In this document: piece after piece, positions 9,392 through 18,509 of the stretch
How the letters are laid out: each line of letters opens with the position of its first letter
How positions within the stretch are numbered: position 1 is the stretch's first letter
NCBI RefSeq assembly: GCF_009380155.1
Contig: NZ_WHUV01000001.1
Coordinates: forward strand, 1,054,001-1,118,000
Direction: 5' to 3'
DNA from: Pseudomonas piscis
GTDB lineage: Bacteria > Pseudomonadota > Gammaproteobacteria > Pseudomonadales > Pseudomonadaceae
DNA: 64,000 nucleotides
Notes under the pieces: model-generated
Databases searched by the model: none
Seen by the model: the letters and a program-made list of their open reading frames with translations, nothing else
Told to the model about the DNA's origin: nothing
Made by a program: the position numbers and the translations under genes

Positions 9392-10066
9392 TCAGTCGTT
9401 GCGCGAGCCGCCGAAATAACCGCAGCCGCGCTGGACCTGGCCGTCCACTCGCAGCTCGGCGCTCAGGTGCTGGACGCTGCCGGTCTGGCTGTCGACGCAA
9501 CGTTGCGGGGCGACCCAGAGTTCGACGCGCTGGTTGTTGGCTTCGCTGGTGAGGTTGAAGCGGCCATCGCCCAGTTGCTCCTCCAGGTAGGGCAGGGCCA
9601 GGGGAGGCTGGCCGTCACGCTCGATGCGCATGCCACGGGCGTTGACGTCGACCTTCCAGTTCGGGTTCTTGCCGCTGGCACGCAGGATCAGGCGCTGGAA
9701 GTTGGGATCGCCACAGGCGTTGGAGCGCTCCACCCGATACAGCTGGCGCAGGTCCAGCTGGCCATCGCCGCTGCCGCTGGCGGAGAGTTTGCCTCGCAGG
9801 TCGGCGAACAGCTTGCCCTGTTTTTCCGCCAGGGTGGCGGCTTCCTGCAGCACGCTGGTGCCGCCACCATCGCTGACCACGTAGCGCCGGTCTTCGCTGC
9901 AAGGCTTGAACAGCAGCTTGCCGTCCGCCGCGCTCAGCTCGCCCTGGACCCGGGTCAACCCGGCCATGGACGGAGCCTGGGGCTGGTCATCGAACAAGGG
10001 CGGCATCTGGCAACCGGCGAACAGCGGCAGCAGGGCGAAACAGAGCAGGGAACGGGCGGTGCGCAT
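9392..10066 (-). CDS. Putative lipoprotein with COG3650-like C-terminal domain
   Basis: A 224-residue predicted lipoprotein with lipobox LFAGC (Cys19). The mature part has two similar-looking beta-rich halves; the second, around GKNPNWKVDVNARGMRIERDG, resembles the COG3650 domain of predicted envelope proteins. It holds Cys pairs (SEDRR preceded by KPC, SNACGD, PQRC, QRGCGYFGG) that could form periplasmic disulfides. I chose the ATG at 10066, with GGAGG about eight bases upstream; a TTG directly before it (10069) would add one residue. Function unknown. Confidence 0.7.
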   Translation of the reverse strand: MRTARSLLCFALLPLFAGCQMPPLFDDQPQAPSMAGLTRVQGELSAADGKLLFKPCSEDRRYVVSDGGGTSVLQEAATLAEKQGKLFADLRGKLSASGSGDGQLDLRQLYRVERSNACGDPNFQRLILRASGKNPNWKVDVNARGMRIERDGQPPLALPYLEEQLGDGRFNLTSEANNQRVELWVAPQRCVDSQTGSVQHLSAELRVDGQVQRGCGYFGGSRND

Positions 10067-10137
10067 CAATCGGGCCTCCAGGCGGAAGCCGACACGTTAC
10101 GCAGCCCGACCGTTCATCACAACCCCGGATTTTTTCG

Positions 10138-10737
10138 TCAGCCGACGTGGTAAGTCTGGCCGGTCTGCAAGCCTTCCACGCTCTTGGCATAGGCCAGCGC
10201 CACGTCCGCTGCCGGCACCGGCTTGAAGCCGCGGAAGTACGGGGCGTAGCTGCCCATGGCTTCCACCAGCACGTTGGGGCTCACCGAGTTGACCCGCAGG
10301 CCTCGTGGCAGCTCGATGGCCGCGGCCCGGACGAAGCTGTCCACGGCGCCGTTGACCAGGGCCGCCGAGGCGCCGCTGCGAATCGGGTCATGGCCCAGGA
10401 TTCCGCTGGTGAAGGTGAAGGAGCCCCCGTCGTTGGCGTACTCACGGCCGATCAGCAGCAGGTTGACCTGGCCCATCAGCTTGTCTTGCAGGCCCAGCTG
10501 GAAGTGTTCGGCGGTCATCTCCCCCAGGGGCGCGAAGGTGACGTTGCCGGCGGCGCAGACCAGGGCATCGAAGCGGCCGGTCTTCTTGAACAGGGCGCGG
10601 ATCGACTGGCTGTCGCTGATATCCACCTGGAAGTCGCCGCTGTTGCGGCCGATACGGACGATGTCATGGCGTTGCGCCAGTTCCCGGTCCACCGCCGAGC
10701 CAACAGTGCCGCTGGCACCGATCAGGAGAATCTTCAT
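10138..10737 (-). CDS. Short-chain dehydrogenase/reductase
   Basis: A compact 199-residue SDR. It begins with the nucleotide-binding motif MKILLIGASGTVGSAV; the R-I-G-R-N after the second strand suggests NADP preference. CAAGNVTFAPL corresponds to the NAG region. The usual catalytic YxxxK is not evident: the equivalent segment reads SGASAALVNGAVDSFVRAA, with Ser present but Tyr absent. This subfamily of short SDRs often lacks the canonical Tyr, so catalysis is uncertain. It is divergent from a LysR regulator 105 bp away, which probably controls it. Confidence 0.8.
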   Translation of the reverse strand: MKILLIGASGTVGSAVDRELAQRHDIVRIGRNSGDFQVDISDSQSIRALFKKTGRFDALVCAAGNVTFAPLGEMTAEHFQLGLQDKLMGQVNLLLIGREYANDGGSFTFTSGILGHDPIRSGASAALVNGAVDSFVRAAAIELPRGLRVNSVSPNVLVEAMGSYAPYFRGFKPVPAADVALAYAKSVEGLQTGQTYHVG

Positions 10738-10842
10738 GGGCTGTTCCTCGTGAGAAGGGAGATGAGGTTGCAGTCTAGAGTGGTTTTTTCCATGGATTAA
10801 CGCGCTAATAGGCAACCTTTGGTTTTCTGGTGGAAACAATCC

Positions 10843-11751
10843 ATGAGCGAGATGGATGACCTCGCGGCTTTTGCCGTATTGGTGGAGGCCGGCAGTTTCA
10901 CCCTGGCGGCCCAACGCCTGGGATGCAGCAAGGGCCAGCTGTCCAAGCGCATCAGCGCCCTGGAGGCGCGGTTCGCGGTGGTGCTGCTGCAACGCACCAC
11001 CCGCCGCCTGGACCTGACCGCCGCCGGTGCCGCGCTGCTGCCCCAGGCCCAGGCGCTGGTGGCCCAGGTGGATCGCGCCCACCAGGCCCTGGCCCGGCTC
11101 AAGGACGATGTCGCCGGCCCGGTGCGCCTGACGGTGCCGGTGTCCCTGGGGGAAACCTTTTTCGACGGCCTGTTGCTGGAGTTCTCCCGGCAGTATCCCC
11201 AGGTGCAGATCGAACTGGACCTGAGCAATGCCTACCGCGACCTGGCCCGTGAGGGCTTCGACCTGGCGGTGCGCTCCGCGGTGGACAACGACCAGCGCCT
11301 GGTGGCCCGGCCACTGCTGGCCTGGCATGAAATGACCTGCGCCAGCCCGGCATACCTGGAGCAATACGGCGAGCCCCGCACGCCCATGGAACTGGCCAAC
11401 CATCGCTGCTTGCTCAACAGCCACTACAGCGGGCGTGAAGAATGGCTCTACCACCAGCGTCACGAGCTGTTGCGGGTGCGGGTCAACGGGCCGTTCGCCA
11501 GCAATCACTACAACCTGCTGAAAAAGGCCGCCCTGGTGGGAGCCGGTATCGCCCGGCTGCCATCCTATGTGCTGCATGGCGAGCTGGCCGATGGTCGCCT
11601 GCGCTGGCTGCTGCGGGACTACCAGACCCGCAGCATGCCCATGTACCTGGTGCATCCCTACCAGGGTGGATTACCCAGGCGCACCCAGGTCCTGGCCGAT
11701 TACCTGATGGATTGGTTCCGCCGCAGTGGCGAAGCCCTGGACCGCTTGTAG
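10843..11751 (+). CDS. LysR-family transcriptional regulator
   Basis: A 302-residue LysR regulator of the AaeR/CrgA-like type. The N-terminal winged helix-turn-helix reads MDDLAAFAVLVEAGSFTLAAQRLGCSKG... through ISALEARF, and the co-inducer domain carries the typical RSAVDNDQRLVARPL and CASPAYLEQYG segments. It is transcribed away from the SDR gene, the usual position of a LysR activator relative to its target. The start at 10843 (MSEMDDL) was preferred over an in-frame ATG at 10819, which adds hydrophobic residues not expected before the HTH; 10852 is another possibility. Confidence 0.87.
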   Translation: MSEMDDLAAFAVLVEAGSFTLAAQRLGCSKGQLSKRISALEARFAVVLLQRTTRRLDLTAAGAALLPQAQALVAQVDRAHQALARLKDDVAGPVRLTVPVSLGETFFDGLLLEFSRQYPQVQIELDLSNAYRDLAREGFDLAVRSAVDNDQRLVARPLLAWHEMTCASPAYLEQYGEPRTPMELANHRCLLNSHYSGREEWLYHQRHELLRVRVNGPFASNHYNLLKKAALVGAGIARLPSYVLHGELADGRLRWLLRDYQTRSMPMYLVHPYQGGLPRRTQVLADYLMDWFRRSGEALDRL

Positions 11752-11885
11752 CCGCCTCGAGCCGATCCGCCGGCCACGGCCACACGAAGCGAGCTTGGCG
11801 CAGGGCCTTTGCGCACGGCCGTTCAGGCGGGTTCTCCGAACGATTCTGCGGCAGCGGCTAAACAAAACGAATTTGGTGCGCTGCC

Positions 11886-11937
11886 TGTAGCCGCTGTCGA
11901 GCGTAGCGAGGCTGCTCCAAGGTCCGCAGGACCTTCC
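11886..11937. repeat. REP-like palindromic repeat
   Basis: The segment begins TGTAGCCGCTGTCGAGCG and continues with TAGCGAGGCTGC. The two parts form an imperfect stem with a GAGCGTAGCGAG centre, followed by a second small hairpin AAGGTCCGCAGGACCTT. This resembles the REP elements common between genes in fluorescent pseudomonads. It lies in the 245-bp gap between the convergent LysR and DoxX genes, a typical position. A degenerate partial copy (TGTAGCCGCCTCGAG) sits at about 11748-11762. Confidence 0.65.
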
Positions 11938-11996
11938 AGCGCCAGCCCGGCCAAGCTCATTATTCAATCGATCCGGCTAAATGATGCAGAGTCGCT

Positions 11997-12497
11997 TCAA
12001 TGTCCGAGTCGGCGACGCAGCAGGTGGTCGACGGACATCACCCCAGGCCCGCGAGCCATCAGCAACAGCAGGATGGCGATCCAGGTGCCATGGGTGGGGT
12101 AGGCGTCCGGGTAGACGAACAACTGGATAACCAGGGTCATGCCCAGCAGCGCCAGGGCGCTGAAGCGCGTGGCCAGGCCGAACAGGATCAACAGCGGGAA
12201 AAAATGCTCGGCAAAGGCCGCCAGGTGCGCCGCCAGCTCCGGGGCCAGCAGTGGTAGTCGGTATTCGCTCTGGAACAAGGGAATGGTCGAGTCCGCCAGG
12301 TGCGGCCAACCGAACTCGAACGTCCCGGAAACCAGGTCGATGGCCAGTCCTTCGATCTTGGTCTGCCCGGATTTCCAGAACACCGCGGCAATACTGAAGC
12401 GCGCGATGAAGGCCACCAGGCTGTAGGGGATGAGTTCCAGTTTCTGGCAGGCCCGCATCAGCAGGTTGGCGATAGGGGAGTGGGTCCGGGTATTCAT
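11997..12497 (-). CDS. bufD: DoxX-family membrane protein of bufferin operon
   Basis: A 166-residue integral membrane protein with about four hydrophobic helices and the DoxX pattern: SLVAFIARFSIAAVFWKSGQTKIEG, the AEHFFPLLILFGLATRFSALALLGM helix pair, then WIAILLLLMARGPGVMSVDHLL. DoxX proteins accompany many DUF692/DUF2063 operons and are thought to assist redox or transport steps; the exact role here is not known. Last gene of the operon, 19 bp after bufC. The start at 12497 follows a short spacer and begins MNTRTHSPIANLLM. Confidence 0.82.
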   Translation of the reverse strand: MNTRTHSPIANLLMRACQKLELIPYSLVAFIARFSIAAVFWKSGQTKIEGLAIDLVSGTFEFGWPHLADSTIPLFQSEYRLPLLAPELAAHLAAFAEHFFPLLILFGLATRFSALALLGMTLVIQLFVYPDAYPTHGTWIAILLLLMARGPGVMSVDHLLRRRLGH

Positions 12498-12516
12498 GAT
12501 CAGTCTTCTTCTGCGG

Positions 12517-13269
12517 TTACAAGTCAATGAGTGCGCCGTGGCCAAGCAGCAGGCCCAGGCAGCGGCCCAGGTCGAAGTCGGCTTGGGCATCCAGGGCCTG
12601 GGCGGCGGCGACCGCCAGCGGTTGCCGGGCGCGCAGGCTGTCGGTGAAGGCCAGGCAGCCGGCATCCACCACCAGTACCTCGACCTCCAGGGCGTTGCGT
12701 AGCACCAGGATGTGTTGTTCCCGATGCAGATAGAACGATGGCCATTGCCGGCCATCCTGGTGCGCGGCCCACAGGCTGGCCACGGCGTAGCTCGATTGCA
12801 GGCTGCGCAGCGATGGATGCAGGTGCAGGTGCAACCGGCCAAGCTGCTCCGGTCGGCTCATGGCTTCTTGCAGTTGCGCCGCTGCCAATGGCCGGGCATC
12901 GGCGGCGTGATAACTCTCGACCCGCAAGCGTTCCAGGCGGGTGATATCGCCCAGGTAGGGCAAGGAGGCGGCCGGAGCGAAGTCATCGATGAATTCGGCA
13001 AACCCCTCGCCGTAATCGTTGAGCCGTGGGGTGCTGGGAGGCTGGCGCTCGATATAGGTTCGGGCCATGGCCTTGAAAAACGCTTGGCCCACCAGTTGCT
13101 CCACCACCGGATAGCTGTCTGCCAGGGCGTTGATCAGCGAGCCCTGCACATTGTTGCGATAGACCGCGAAGCGGCTGGCCGGATCGGCGCCGTTGCTGCT
13201 GTACAGGCCCGGCGGGCAGGCCCGCCCGGTGTCCAGCAGGGCCCTGGTGAACTCAGCGTGGCTGCTCAT
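12517..13269 (-). CDS. bufC: BufC/HvfC-like DUF2063 partner protein of the DUF692 oxidase
   Basis: A 250-residue protein. Residues 8-95 match the DUF2063 (putative DNA-binding, HvfC/BufC) domain: [41 protein letters not shown] is the hallmark helix region, followed by [18 protein letters not shown]. In characterised peptide-modifying systems, proteins of this family bind the precursor and present it to the DUF692 oxidase, so the DNA-binding label is likely misleading. The start ATGA overlaps the bufB stop by 4 bp, implying translational coupling and 1:1 assembly. Confidence 0.85.
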   Translation of the reverse strand: MSSHAEFTRALLDTGRACPPGLYSSNGADPASRFAVYRNNVQGSLINALADSYPVVEQLVGQAFFKAMARTYIERQPPSTPRLNDYGEGFAEFIDDFAPAASLPYLGDITRLERLRVESYHAADARPLAAAQLQEAMSRPEQLGRLHLHLHPSLRSLQSSYAVASLWAAHQDGRQWPSFYLHREQHILVLRNALEVEVLVVDAGCLAFTDSLRARQPLAVAAAQALDAQADFDLGRCLGLLLGHGALIDL

Positions 13270-14156
13270 GTGCGCTCCTTGATCTGGCGCAGCAACGCCT
13301 CGGCCTTGCCGGCTTCGGCCTGGAGGGTGGCGAAGGGCGGAATGCGATTGTCCCTTTCGATCAGCGTGGCCATGGGGCCGATACGTTCCAGGACTTGCTG
13401 GTACAGGGCCCAGACGGCATCGTCCACCGGGGCGCCGTGGTCGTCGATCAACAGGCGATCTCCCAGCCCATCGCGGTCCTCGGCAAAGCCTGCCAGGTGG
13501 ATTTCCCCTACGGCATGCAATGGCAGCGCCTGCAGGTAGGCCAGGGGCTCACGCTGGTGATTGACGCAGCAGACATGCAGGTTGTTGATGTCCAGCAAGA
13601 GGCCGCAACCGCTGCGGCGGACCACCTCGCTGATGAAGTCCGGCTCATCCAGGGTCGAGCGCTGGAACTGCAGGTAGGTGGCCGGGTTCTCCAGCAACAG
13701 CTGGCGACCCAGGCGTTGCTGTACCTGGTCGACGTGTTCGCAGACCCGTTGCAGGGTCGGTTGGTCATAGGCCAGGGGCAACAAGTCGTTGAGAAACACC
13801 GGGCCATGGCTGGACCAGGCCAGGTGCTCCGAAAAGGACTGGGGCTGGTAGCGCTCGATCAAGGCCGCCAGGCGCGCCAGGTGCTGGCTGTCCAGTGGGC
13901 CTTCGCCACCGATGGACAGGCCGACACCATGCAGCGACAGCGGGTAGTGCTCGCGAATCAGGCCCAGGTAGTGATGGAAGGTGCCGCCGTCCACCATGTA
14001 GTTCTCGGCATGGACCTCGAAGAAACCGATGTCGGGCCGTTGGCCGAGCACTTGCTTGAAGTGCTCGGTCTTGAGCCCCAGGCCAGCGCGAGGCGGCAGG
14101 CTTGGCGCCAAGGCCCGAGTGTCGTCGTGGCGGTGCGGGTTCAGGGGCATGTTCAT
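13266..14156 (-). CDS. bufB: DUF692 multinuclear non-haem iron oxidase (MNIO)
   Basis: A protein of about 296 residues of the DUF692 TIM-barrel family, which uses two or three iron ions to oxidise cysteines in peptides. Visible metal-site strands are [53 protein letters not shown] and GEIHLAGF, with DDHGAPV near residue 240. The His, Glu, Asn and Asp residues in these strands are the expected ligands. I chose the ATG at 14156; a GTG at 14165 and a later ATG at 14150 are alternatives. It follows bufA by 22 bp and overlaps bufC by 4 bp. Confidence 0.9.
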   Translation of the reverse strand: MNMPLNPHRHDDTRALAPSLPPRAGLGLKTEHFKQVLGQRPDIGFFEVHAENYMVDGGTFHHYLGLIREHYPLSLHGVGLSIGGEGPLDSQHLARLAALIERYQPQSFSEHLAWSSHGPVFLNDLLPLAYDQPTLQRVCEHVDQVQQRLGRQLLLENPATYLQFQRSTLDEPDFISEVVRRSGCGLLLDINNLHVCCVNHQREPLAYLQALPLHAVGEIHLAGFAEDRDGLGDRLLIDDHGAPVDDAVWALYQQVLERIGPMATLIERDNRIPPFATLQAEAGKAEALLRQIKERT

Positions 14157-14178
14157 GATCGACACTCAGGCCGCGGCA

Positions 14179-14481
14179 TCAGGACTTGGCCTTGAAGGCC
14201 GCGAGTTGGCCGAAGCCGGTGGGGGAGGTGCTGCTGGCGGTTTTCTCGCAGGTGCCCTTGGGCACCAGTTTCCAGGCGTTGGCCTGATGGTCGGTCTTCG
14301 AGGTGCCCGCGCAGGTGGTTCCAGCACCTGCCGCGCAATCGTTCTTGCCCTTCATGGCGACGCCGAAGCACTTCTCCATGTCGCCCTCGGCATGGGCTGT
14401 GACCGGCAGGGCGGCGATGCTCAGGGCAGAGCCCAGCGCCAGGACCAGGGCAGTGGCGGACAGGGTACGAGGATGGCTCAT
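14179..14481 (-). CDS. bufA: Bufferin-type precursor peptide (DUF2282)
   Basis: A 100-residue precursor with a clear Sec signal peptide ([20 protein letters not shown], cleavage near residue 31). The mature part is about 69 residues with exactly four Cys, at 38, 49, 57 and 78, in the DUF2282 order [19 protein letters not shown] and PKGTC. In the bufferin family, cysteines in this pattern are converted to thio-oxazole heterocycles by the DUF692 enzyme, and the mature product chelates copper in the periplasm. The operon bufA-bufB-bufC-bufD supports this. CTGGAG about nine bases before the ATG is a good ribosome site. The copper role is inferred from the family. Confidence 0.86.
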   Translation of the reverse strand: MSHPRTLSATALVLALGSALSIAALPVTAHAEGDMEKCFGVAMKGKNDCAAGAGTTCAGTSKTDHQANAWKLVPKGTCEKTASSTSPTGFGQLAAFKAKS

Positions 14482-14539
14482 GTTGTTTCTCCAGGGTTGG
14501 GTTTGGACAAGGAAGCATTTGTGCTCGCTTGTCCTACTA

Positions 14540-14565
14540 GAGACGGCACCTGGCGATTCGTTACA
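14540..14565 (-). promoter_or_regulatory. Candidate ECF-sigma-type promoter for bufABCD
   Basis: On the minus strand TGTAAC (14565-14560) is followed 14 bases later by CGTCTC (14545-14540), similar to ECF -35/-10 elements, about 60 bp before the bufA start. The 14-base spacer is shorter than the usual 15-17, so this is tentative. The CTGGCGATT motif is repeated directly at about 14550-14558 and 14570-14578. No ECF sigma gene is present in the window. Confidence 0.3.
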
Positions 14566-14597
14566 GCCCCTGGCGATTTTTTATTGGCCCCGAAAAA

Positions 14598-14624
14598 AAA
14601 CGGCCCCGAAGGGCCGTTTCTGGT
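14598..14624 (-). terminator. Terminator of the liv/bra operon
   Basis: The stem AAACGGCCC (14598-14606) / GGGCCGTTT (14611-14619) with a CGAA loop is followed on the minus strand by a run of T (14593-14600). It lies 12-40 bp past the livF stop. Confidence 0.88.
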
Positions 14625-14635
14625 TCCGCTGGCGC

Positions 14636-15337
14636 TTAGCCGCCGAGATAGGCGTCACGGACCTTGGGATCGGTCAGCAGCGCTTCGCCGGTGCCTTGCA
14701 TCACCACCCGGCCGTTCTCCAGCACATAGGCGCGGTCGGCGATCTTCAACGCCTGGTTGGCGTTCTGCTCCACCAGGAACACCGTCACGCCGTCGCGGCG
14801 CAGCTGTTCGATGATGTCGAAGATCTGCTGGATGATGATCGGCGCCAGGCCCAGGGACGGTTCGTCCAGGAGCAACAGCTTGGGCTTGCTCATCAGCGCC
14901 CGGCCGATGGCGAGCATTTGCTGTTCGCCGCCGGACATGGTGCCGCCACGCTGGGTGAAGCGTTCCTTGAGCCGTGGGAACAGGTGCAGGACCTTGTCCA
15001 TCTGTTCCTGGTAGTCACCCTTGTCGGTGAAGAAGCCGCCCATGGCCAGGTTCTCCTCCACCGTCAGGCGGGCGAATACCCGGCGTCCTTCGGGCACCAC
15101 GGCGATGCTCTTGCGCATGATCTGCGCCGAGCTTTGTCCCACCAGCTCCTCGCCCAGGTAGCGAATGCTGCCGCTGTGGGCCTGTGGCGAACCGCAGAGG
15201 GTCATCAACAGGGTGGACTTGCCGGCGCCGTTGGCGCCGATCAGGGTGACGATTTCGCCTTGGCGGATCTCGACGTTGACGCTGTGCAGGGCCTGGATCT
15301 TGCCGTAGTAGGTGGAAACGTTCTCGAACTGCAGCAT
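14636..15337 (-). CDS. livF: Branched-chain amino-acid ABC transporter, ATPase LivF/BraG
   Basis: A 233-residue ATPase, full length for LivF. Walker A is GANGAGKST near residue 33; the ABC signature reads TMSGGEQQMLAIGRAL and Walker B is LLLLDEPSLGLAP. As in other LivF proteins, it pairs with LivG to energise the LivHM permease for import of leucine, isoleucine, valine (and alanine or threonine in Pseudomonas Bra). Start abuts the livG stop. Terminal gene of the operon, followed by a strong terminator. Confidence 0.95.
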   Translation of the reverse strand: MLQFENVSTYYGKIQALHSVNVEIRQGEIVTLIGANGAGKSTLLMTLCGSPQAHSGSIRYLGEELVGQSSAQIMRKSIAVVPEGRRVFARLTVEENLAMGGFFTDKGDYQEQMDKVLHLFPRLKERFTQRGGTMSGGEQQMLAIGRALMSKPKLLLLDEPSLGLAPIIIQQIFDIIEQLRRDGVTVFLVEQNANQALKIADRAYVLENGRVVMQGTGEALLTDPKVRDAYLGG

Positions 15338-16105
15338 TTACGCTTCCCCCAGGTAGGCTTTGATCACTTCGGGATTGTCGCGGATCTGTTCCGGCGTACC
15401 GTCGGCCAGCGGCGTGCCCTGGTTGATCACGACGATGTGGTCGGAAATGCTCATGACCAGCTTCATGTCGTGCTCGATCAGCAGCACGGTGACGTTGTGC
15501 TCTTCACGCAGCACGCTGATCAGCGCCTTGAGATCCTCGGTTTCCCTGGGGTTGAGGCCGGCGGCCGGCTCGTCGAGCATGAGGATCCGTGGCCGGGTCA
15601 TCATGCAGCGGGCGATTTCCAGGCGTCGCTGCTGACCGTAGGCCAGGGTCCCGGCGGGACGGTTGGCGAACTCGCGCAGGTTGACCTTGTCCAGCCAGTA
15701 GCCGGCGTACTCCATGGCCTCGCGCTCGCTCTTGCGGAACGCCGGGGTCTTGAACAGGCCGGCCAGGAAGTTGGTGTTCAAGTGGCGATGCTGGGCGATC
15801 AAGAGGTTCTCGACCGCGGTCATGTCCTTGAACAACCGCACGTTCTGGAAGGTCCGCACCACGCCCTTGCGGGCGATCTTGTGGCCGGTCAGGCCCTGGA
15901 TCGGCTCGCCATCGAGCAGGATGGTGCCGGAGCTGGGCTGGTAGAAGCCGGTGAGGCAGTTGAACACCGTGGTCTTGCCGGCGCCGTTCGGGCCGATCAG
16001 CGCCACCACTTGTTTTTCCTTGACGGTCAGGCCCACGCCGTTGACCGCCAGCAGGCCGCCGAAGCGCATGGACAGCCCGGTAACTTTCAGGATCTCGCGG
16101 CTCAT
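15338..16105 (-). CDS. livG: Branched-chain amino-acid ABC transporter, ATPase LivG/BraF
   Basis: A 255-residue ATPase. Walker A is [12 protein letters not shown], the signature region is [15 protein letters not shown], and Walker B is [13 protein letters not shown]. The [19 protein letters not shown] and long insertion before the signature ([18 protein letters not shown]) are typical of LivG rather than LivF. It overlaps livM by 4 bp and directly abuts livF. Confidence 0.95.
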   Translation of the reverse strand: MSREILKVTGLSMRFGGLLAVNGVGLTVKEKQVVALIGPNGAGKTTVFNCLTGFYQPSSGTILLDGEPIQGLTGHKIARKGVVRTFQNVRLFKDMTAVENLLIAQHRHLNTNFLAGLFKTPAFRKSEREAMEYAGYWLDKVNLREFANRPAGTLAYGQQRRLEIARCMMTRPRILMLDEPAAGLNPRETEDLKALISVLREEHNVTVLLIEHDMKLVMSISDHIVVINQGTPLADGTPEQIRDNPEVIKAYLGEA

Positions 16106-17358
16106 TTGCGCAGCTCCATGTGAGGACGTTGCATGGGCAGCAGACCTTGAGGACGCCAGATCATCATCAGCACCATCATGGCGCCGAACATCAACATCCG
16201 GTATTCGCTGAATTCACGCATCATTTCAGGCAACAGGATCATCACGATCGCCGCGAGGATCACCCCCAGTTGCGAGCCCATGCCACCGAGCACCACGATG
16301 GCGAGGATGATCGCCGACTCGATGAAGGTGAAGGACTCCGGGGTCACCAGGCCTTGGCGGGCGGCGAAGAAGCTGCCGGCGAAACCGGCGAAGCAGGCGC
16401 CCAGGGTGAAGGCCGAGAGCTTGATCACGGTGGGGTTCAGGCCCAGGGCGCGGCAGGCGATCTCGTCTTCGCGCAGGGCTTCCCAGGCGCGGCCGATCGG
16501 CATGCGCAGCAGGCGGTTGATCACGAACAGCGCGAACAAGGCCAGCAGCAGCGCCACCAGGTAGAGGAAGATCACCTTGTTGATCGAGTTGTATTGCAGG
16601 CCGAAGAACTCGTGGAAGGTCTGCATGCCTTCCGCTGCCTTGCGCTCGAAGCTCAGGCCGAAGAAGGTCGGTTTCTCGATGTTGCTGATGCCGTTGGGGC
16701 CGCCGGTCAGGTCGGTCATGTTGCGCAGCAGCAGGCGGATGATCTCACCGAAGCCCAGGGTCACGATCGCCAGGTAGTCACCGCGCAGGCGCAGTACCGG
16801 GAAGCCCAGCAGGAAGCCGAAGGTGGCCGCCATCAGGCCGGCGATGGGCAGGCAGATCCAGAAGCTCAGGCCGAAGTAGTGCGACAGCAGCGCGTAGCTG
16901 TAGGCGCCGACGGCGTAGAACCCCACGTAGCCCAGGTCCAGCAGGCCGGCCAGACCGACCACGATGTTCAGGCCCAGGCCGAGCATCACGTAGATCAGGA
17001 TCAGCGTGGCGATGTCCACCGCGCCGCGGGAGCCGAAGAACGGCCAGACCAGGGCGCCGACGATCAGGGCCAGGATCAGCCAGCGCTGGGTGCTGGGCAG
17101 GGTCAGGAAGTTGCTGGCCTTGGCCGGGATCAGCGGCATTTTCGGCGAGGACTTCCACATGGCGCTGATCTGGCTATGGAACAGCACCCGCAGGAACATC
17201 AGGACCGAGCACACCGCGATGGTGGCGAGGATGGTCGGGCTGGTGTTGTGCACTTCCAGGTTGATGCCGACGATACTCAGTTTCAGGCCCAGTACCGGAT
17301 ACGCTACTGCCCAGACCAACAGGGCGCTGAACAGCGCCGATTTAAGATTCCTAGTCAT
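16102..17358 (-). CDS. livM: Branched-chain amino-acid ABC transporter permease LivM/BraE
   Basis: A 418-residue permease, the long form with an N-terminal extension of about 90 residues containing two hydrophobic segments, as in E. coli LivM. The core has [30 protein letters not shown] and the permease loop [21 protein letters not shown] that contacts the ATPases. Forms the membrane pore with LivH. Overlaps livH and livG by 4 bp on either side, so all four downstream genes are translationally linked. Confidence 0.95.
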   Translation of the reverse strand: MTRNLKSALFSALLVWAVAYPVLGLKLSIVGINLEVHNTSPTILATIAVCSVLMFLRVLFHSQISAMWKSSPKMPLIPAKASNFLTLPSTQRWLILALIVGALVWPFFGSRGAVDIATLILIYVMLGLGLNIVVGLAGLLDLGYVGFYAVGAYSYALLSHYFGLSFWICLPIAGLMAATFGFLLGFPVLRLRGDYLAIVTLGFGEIIRLLLRNMTDLTGGPNGISNIEKPTFFGLSFERKAAEGMQTFHEFFGLQYNSINKVIFLYLVALLLALFALFVINRLLRMPIGRAWEALREDEIACRALGLNPTVIKLSAFTLGACFAGFAGSFFAARQGLVTPESFTFIESAIILAIVVLGGMGSQLGVILAAIVMILLPEMMREFSEYRMLMFGAMMVLMMIWRPQGLLPMQRPHMELRK

Positions 17359-18278
17359 ACTTTCTCAACCTCCGGACGGCCCAGGATGCCGGTCGGCCGG
17401 AACAACAGCACCAGAACCAACAGGCCGAACGCCACCACATCCTTGTACTGGTCGCCGAACACGTCGGCACCAAAGGCTTCGGCCACCCCCAGCACCAGCC
17501 CGCCGAGCATCGCGCCCGGGATACTGCCGATGCCGCCCAGGACCGCCGCAGTGAAGGCCTTCAGGCCCACCAGGAAGCCGGCGTTGGGGTTGATCACCCC
17601 GTATTGCATGCTCAGCAGCACGGCGGCGATGGCCGCCAGAGCAGCGCCGATCACGAAGGTCAGGGCGATGATGTTGTTGGTGTTGATACCCAGCAGGTTG
17701 GCCATCCGGATGTCCTCGGCGCAGGCACGGCAAGCGCGACCCAGGCGAGAGCGGGAGATGAACAGGGTCAGGCCGAGCATGGCGATGAGGGTCACCACGA
17801 ACACCACGATCTGCATGTAGGAGACCAGCACTTCCTGTGCGCCACCTGGGCCGATGGAGAAGCTGCCCGGGATCAGGTTGGGAATGGACTTGTCCTTGGA
17901 GTCCTGCGCCAGCAGAACGGTGTTCTGCAGGAAGATCGACATGCCGATGGCGGAGATCAGCGGGATCAGGCGGTTACTGCCACGCAAGGGGCGGTAGGCG
18001 ATCCGTTCGATGCTGTAGCCGTAGGCACTGGTGACGACGATGCTCGCGATGAAGGCCGCGGTCATCAGGAGTGGGACGCTGTCGAGTCCCATCATGGCCA
18101 GCCCGGCGATGGCGATGAACGCCACGTAGGAACCGATCATGTAGACCTCGCCGTGGGCGAAGTTGATCATTCCAATGATGCCGTAGACCATCGTATAGCC
18201 GATGGCGATCAAGGCATACGTGCTGCCAACGGTGAGACCGTTAACCAGCTGTTGGAAGAAGTGATAGATGTCAGGCAT
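17355..18278 (-). CDS. livH: Branched-chain amino-acid ABC transporter permease LivH/BraD
   Basis: A 307-residue permease. The start region [39 protein letters not shown] is the LivH hallmark, and [26 protein letters not shown] contains the ATPase-contact loop. It is separated from the upstream binding-protein gene by a 231-bp gap with a strong hairpin, so its transcription probably depends on read-through or on a second promoter in the gap. Confidence 0.95.
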   Translation of the reverse strand: MPDIYHFFQQLVNGLTVGSTYALIAIGYTMVYGIIGMINFAHGEVYMIGSYVAFIAIAGLAMMGLDSVPLLMTAAFIASIVVTSAYGYSIERIAYRPLRGSNRLIPLISAIGMSIFLQNTVLLAQDSKDKSIPNLIPGSFSIGPGGAQEVLVSYMQIVVFVVTLIAMLGLTLFISRSRLGRACRACAEDIRMANLLGINTNNIIALTFVIGAALAAIAAVLLSMQYGVINPNAGFLVGLKAFTAAVLGGIGSIPGAMLGGLVLGVAEAFGADVFGDQYKDVVAFGLLVLVLLFRPTGILGRPEVEKV

Positions 18279-18458
18279 TACAACGCTCCTAAAAACCTGA
18301 TACGCATTTCACTGGTGGAGTCATTTTCCCGTCCAGGCCCCGTAGGTCTGCACCCACTTCGGGCTGGACTTTGCCAGCGAACCGCTGATGACGGTTTTGA
18401 GATTTTCAGGTGGGCAGGCTCCCGGATCACGGGAGCGCGGCCCATACATTCGTAAAAC

Positions 18459-18485
18459 AAAGCCCACGGCAAAGCCGTGGGCTTT
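18459..18485 (-). terminator. Intra-operon attenuator between braC and livH
   Basis: A perfect 12-bp stem AAAGCCCACGGC / GCCGTGGGCTTT with a 3-base loop lies 24 bp past the binding-protein stop codon, followed on the minus strand by GTTTTACG. It probably terminates most transcripts, giving more binding protein than permease; it may also protect the 3' end of the upstream message. Confidence 0.8.
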
Positions 18486-18509
18486 ATCGGCAGTCAGCCA
18501 GGGCCAGCC

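Noticed and set aside
10138..11655. N-terminally extended SDR spanning the LysR gene
   Set aside because: The extension is antisense to the LysR gene and lacks any domain; the SDR begins with its Rossmann motif at 10737.
14303..17820. Long plus-strand open frames opposite livF, livG, livM and livH
   Set aside because: They show Gln/His/Arg-rich composition typical of antisense frames in GC-rich genes; the minus strand encodes the well-conserved transporter.
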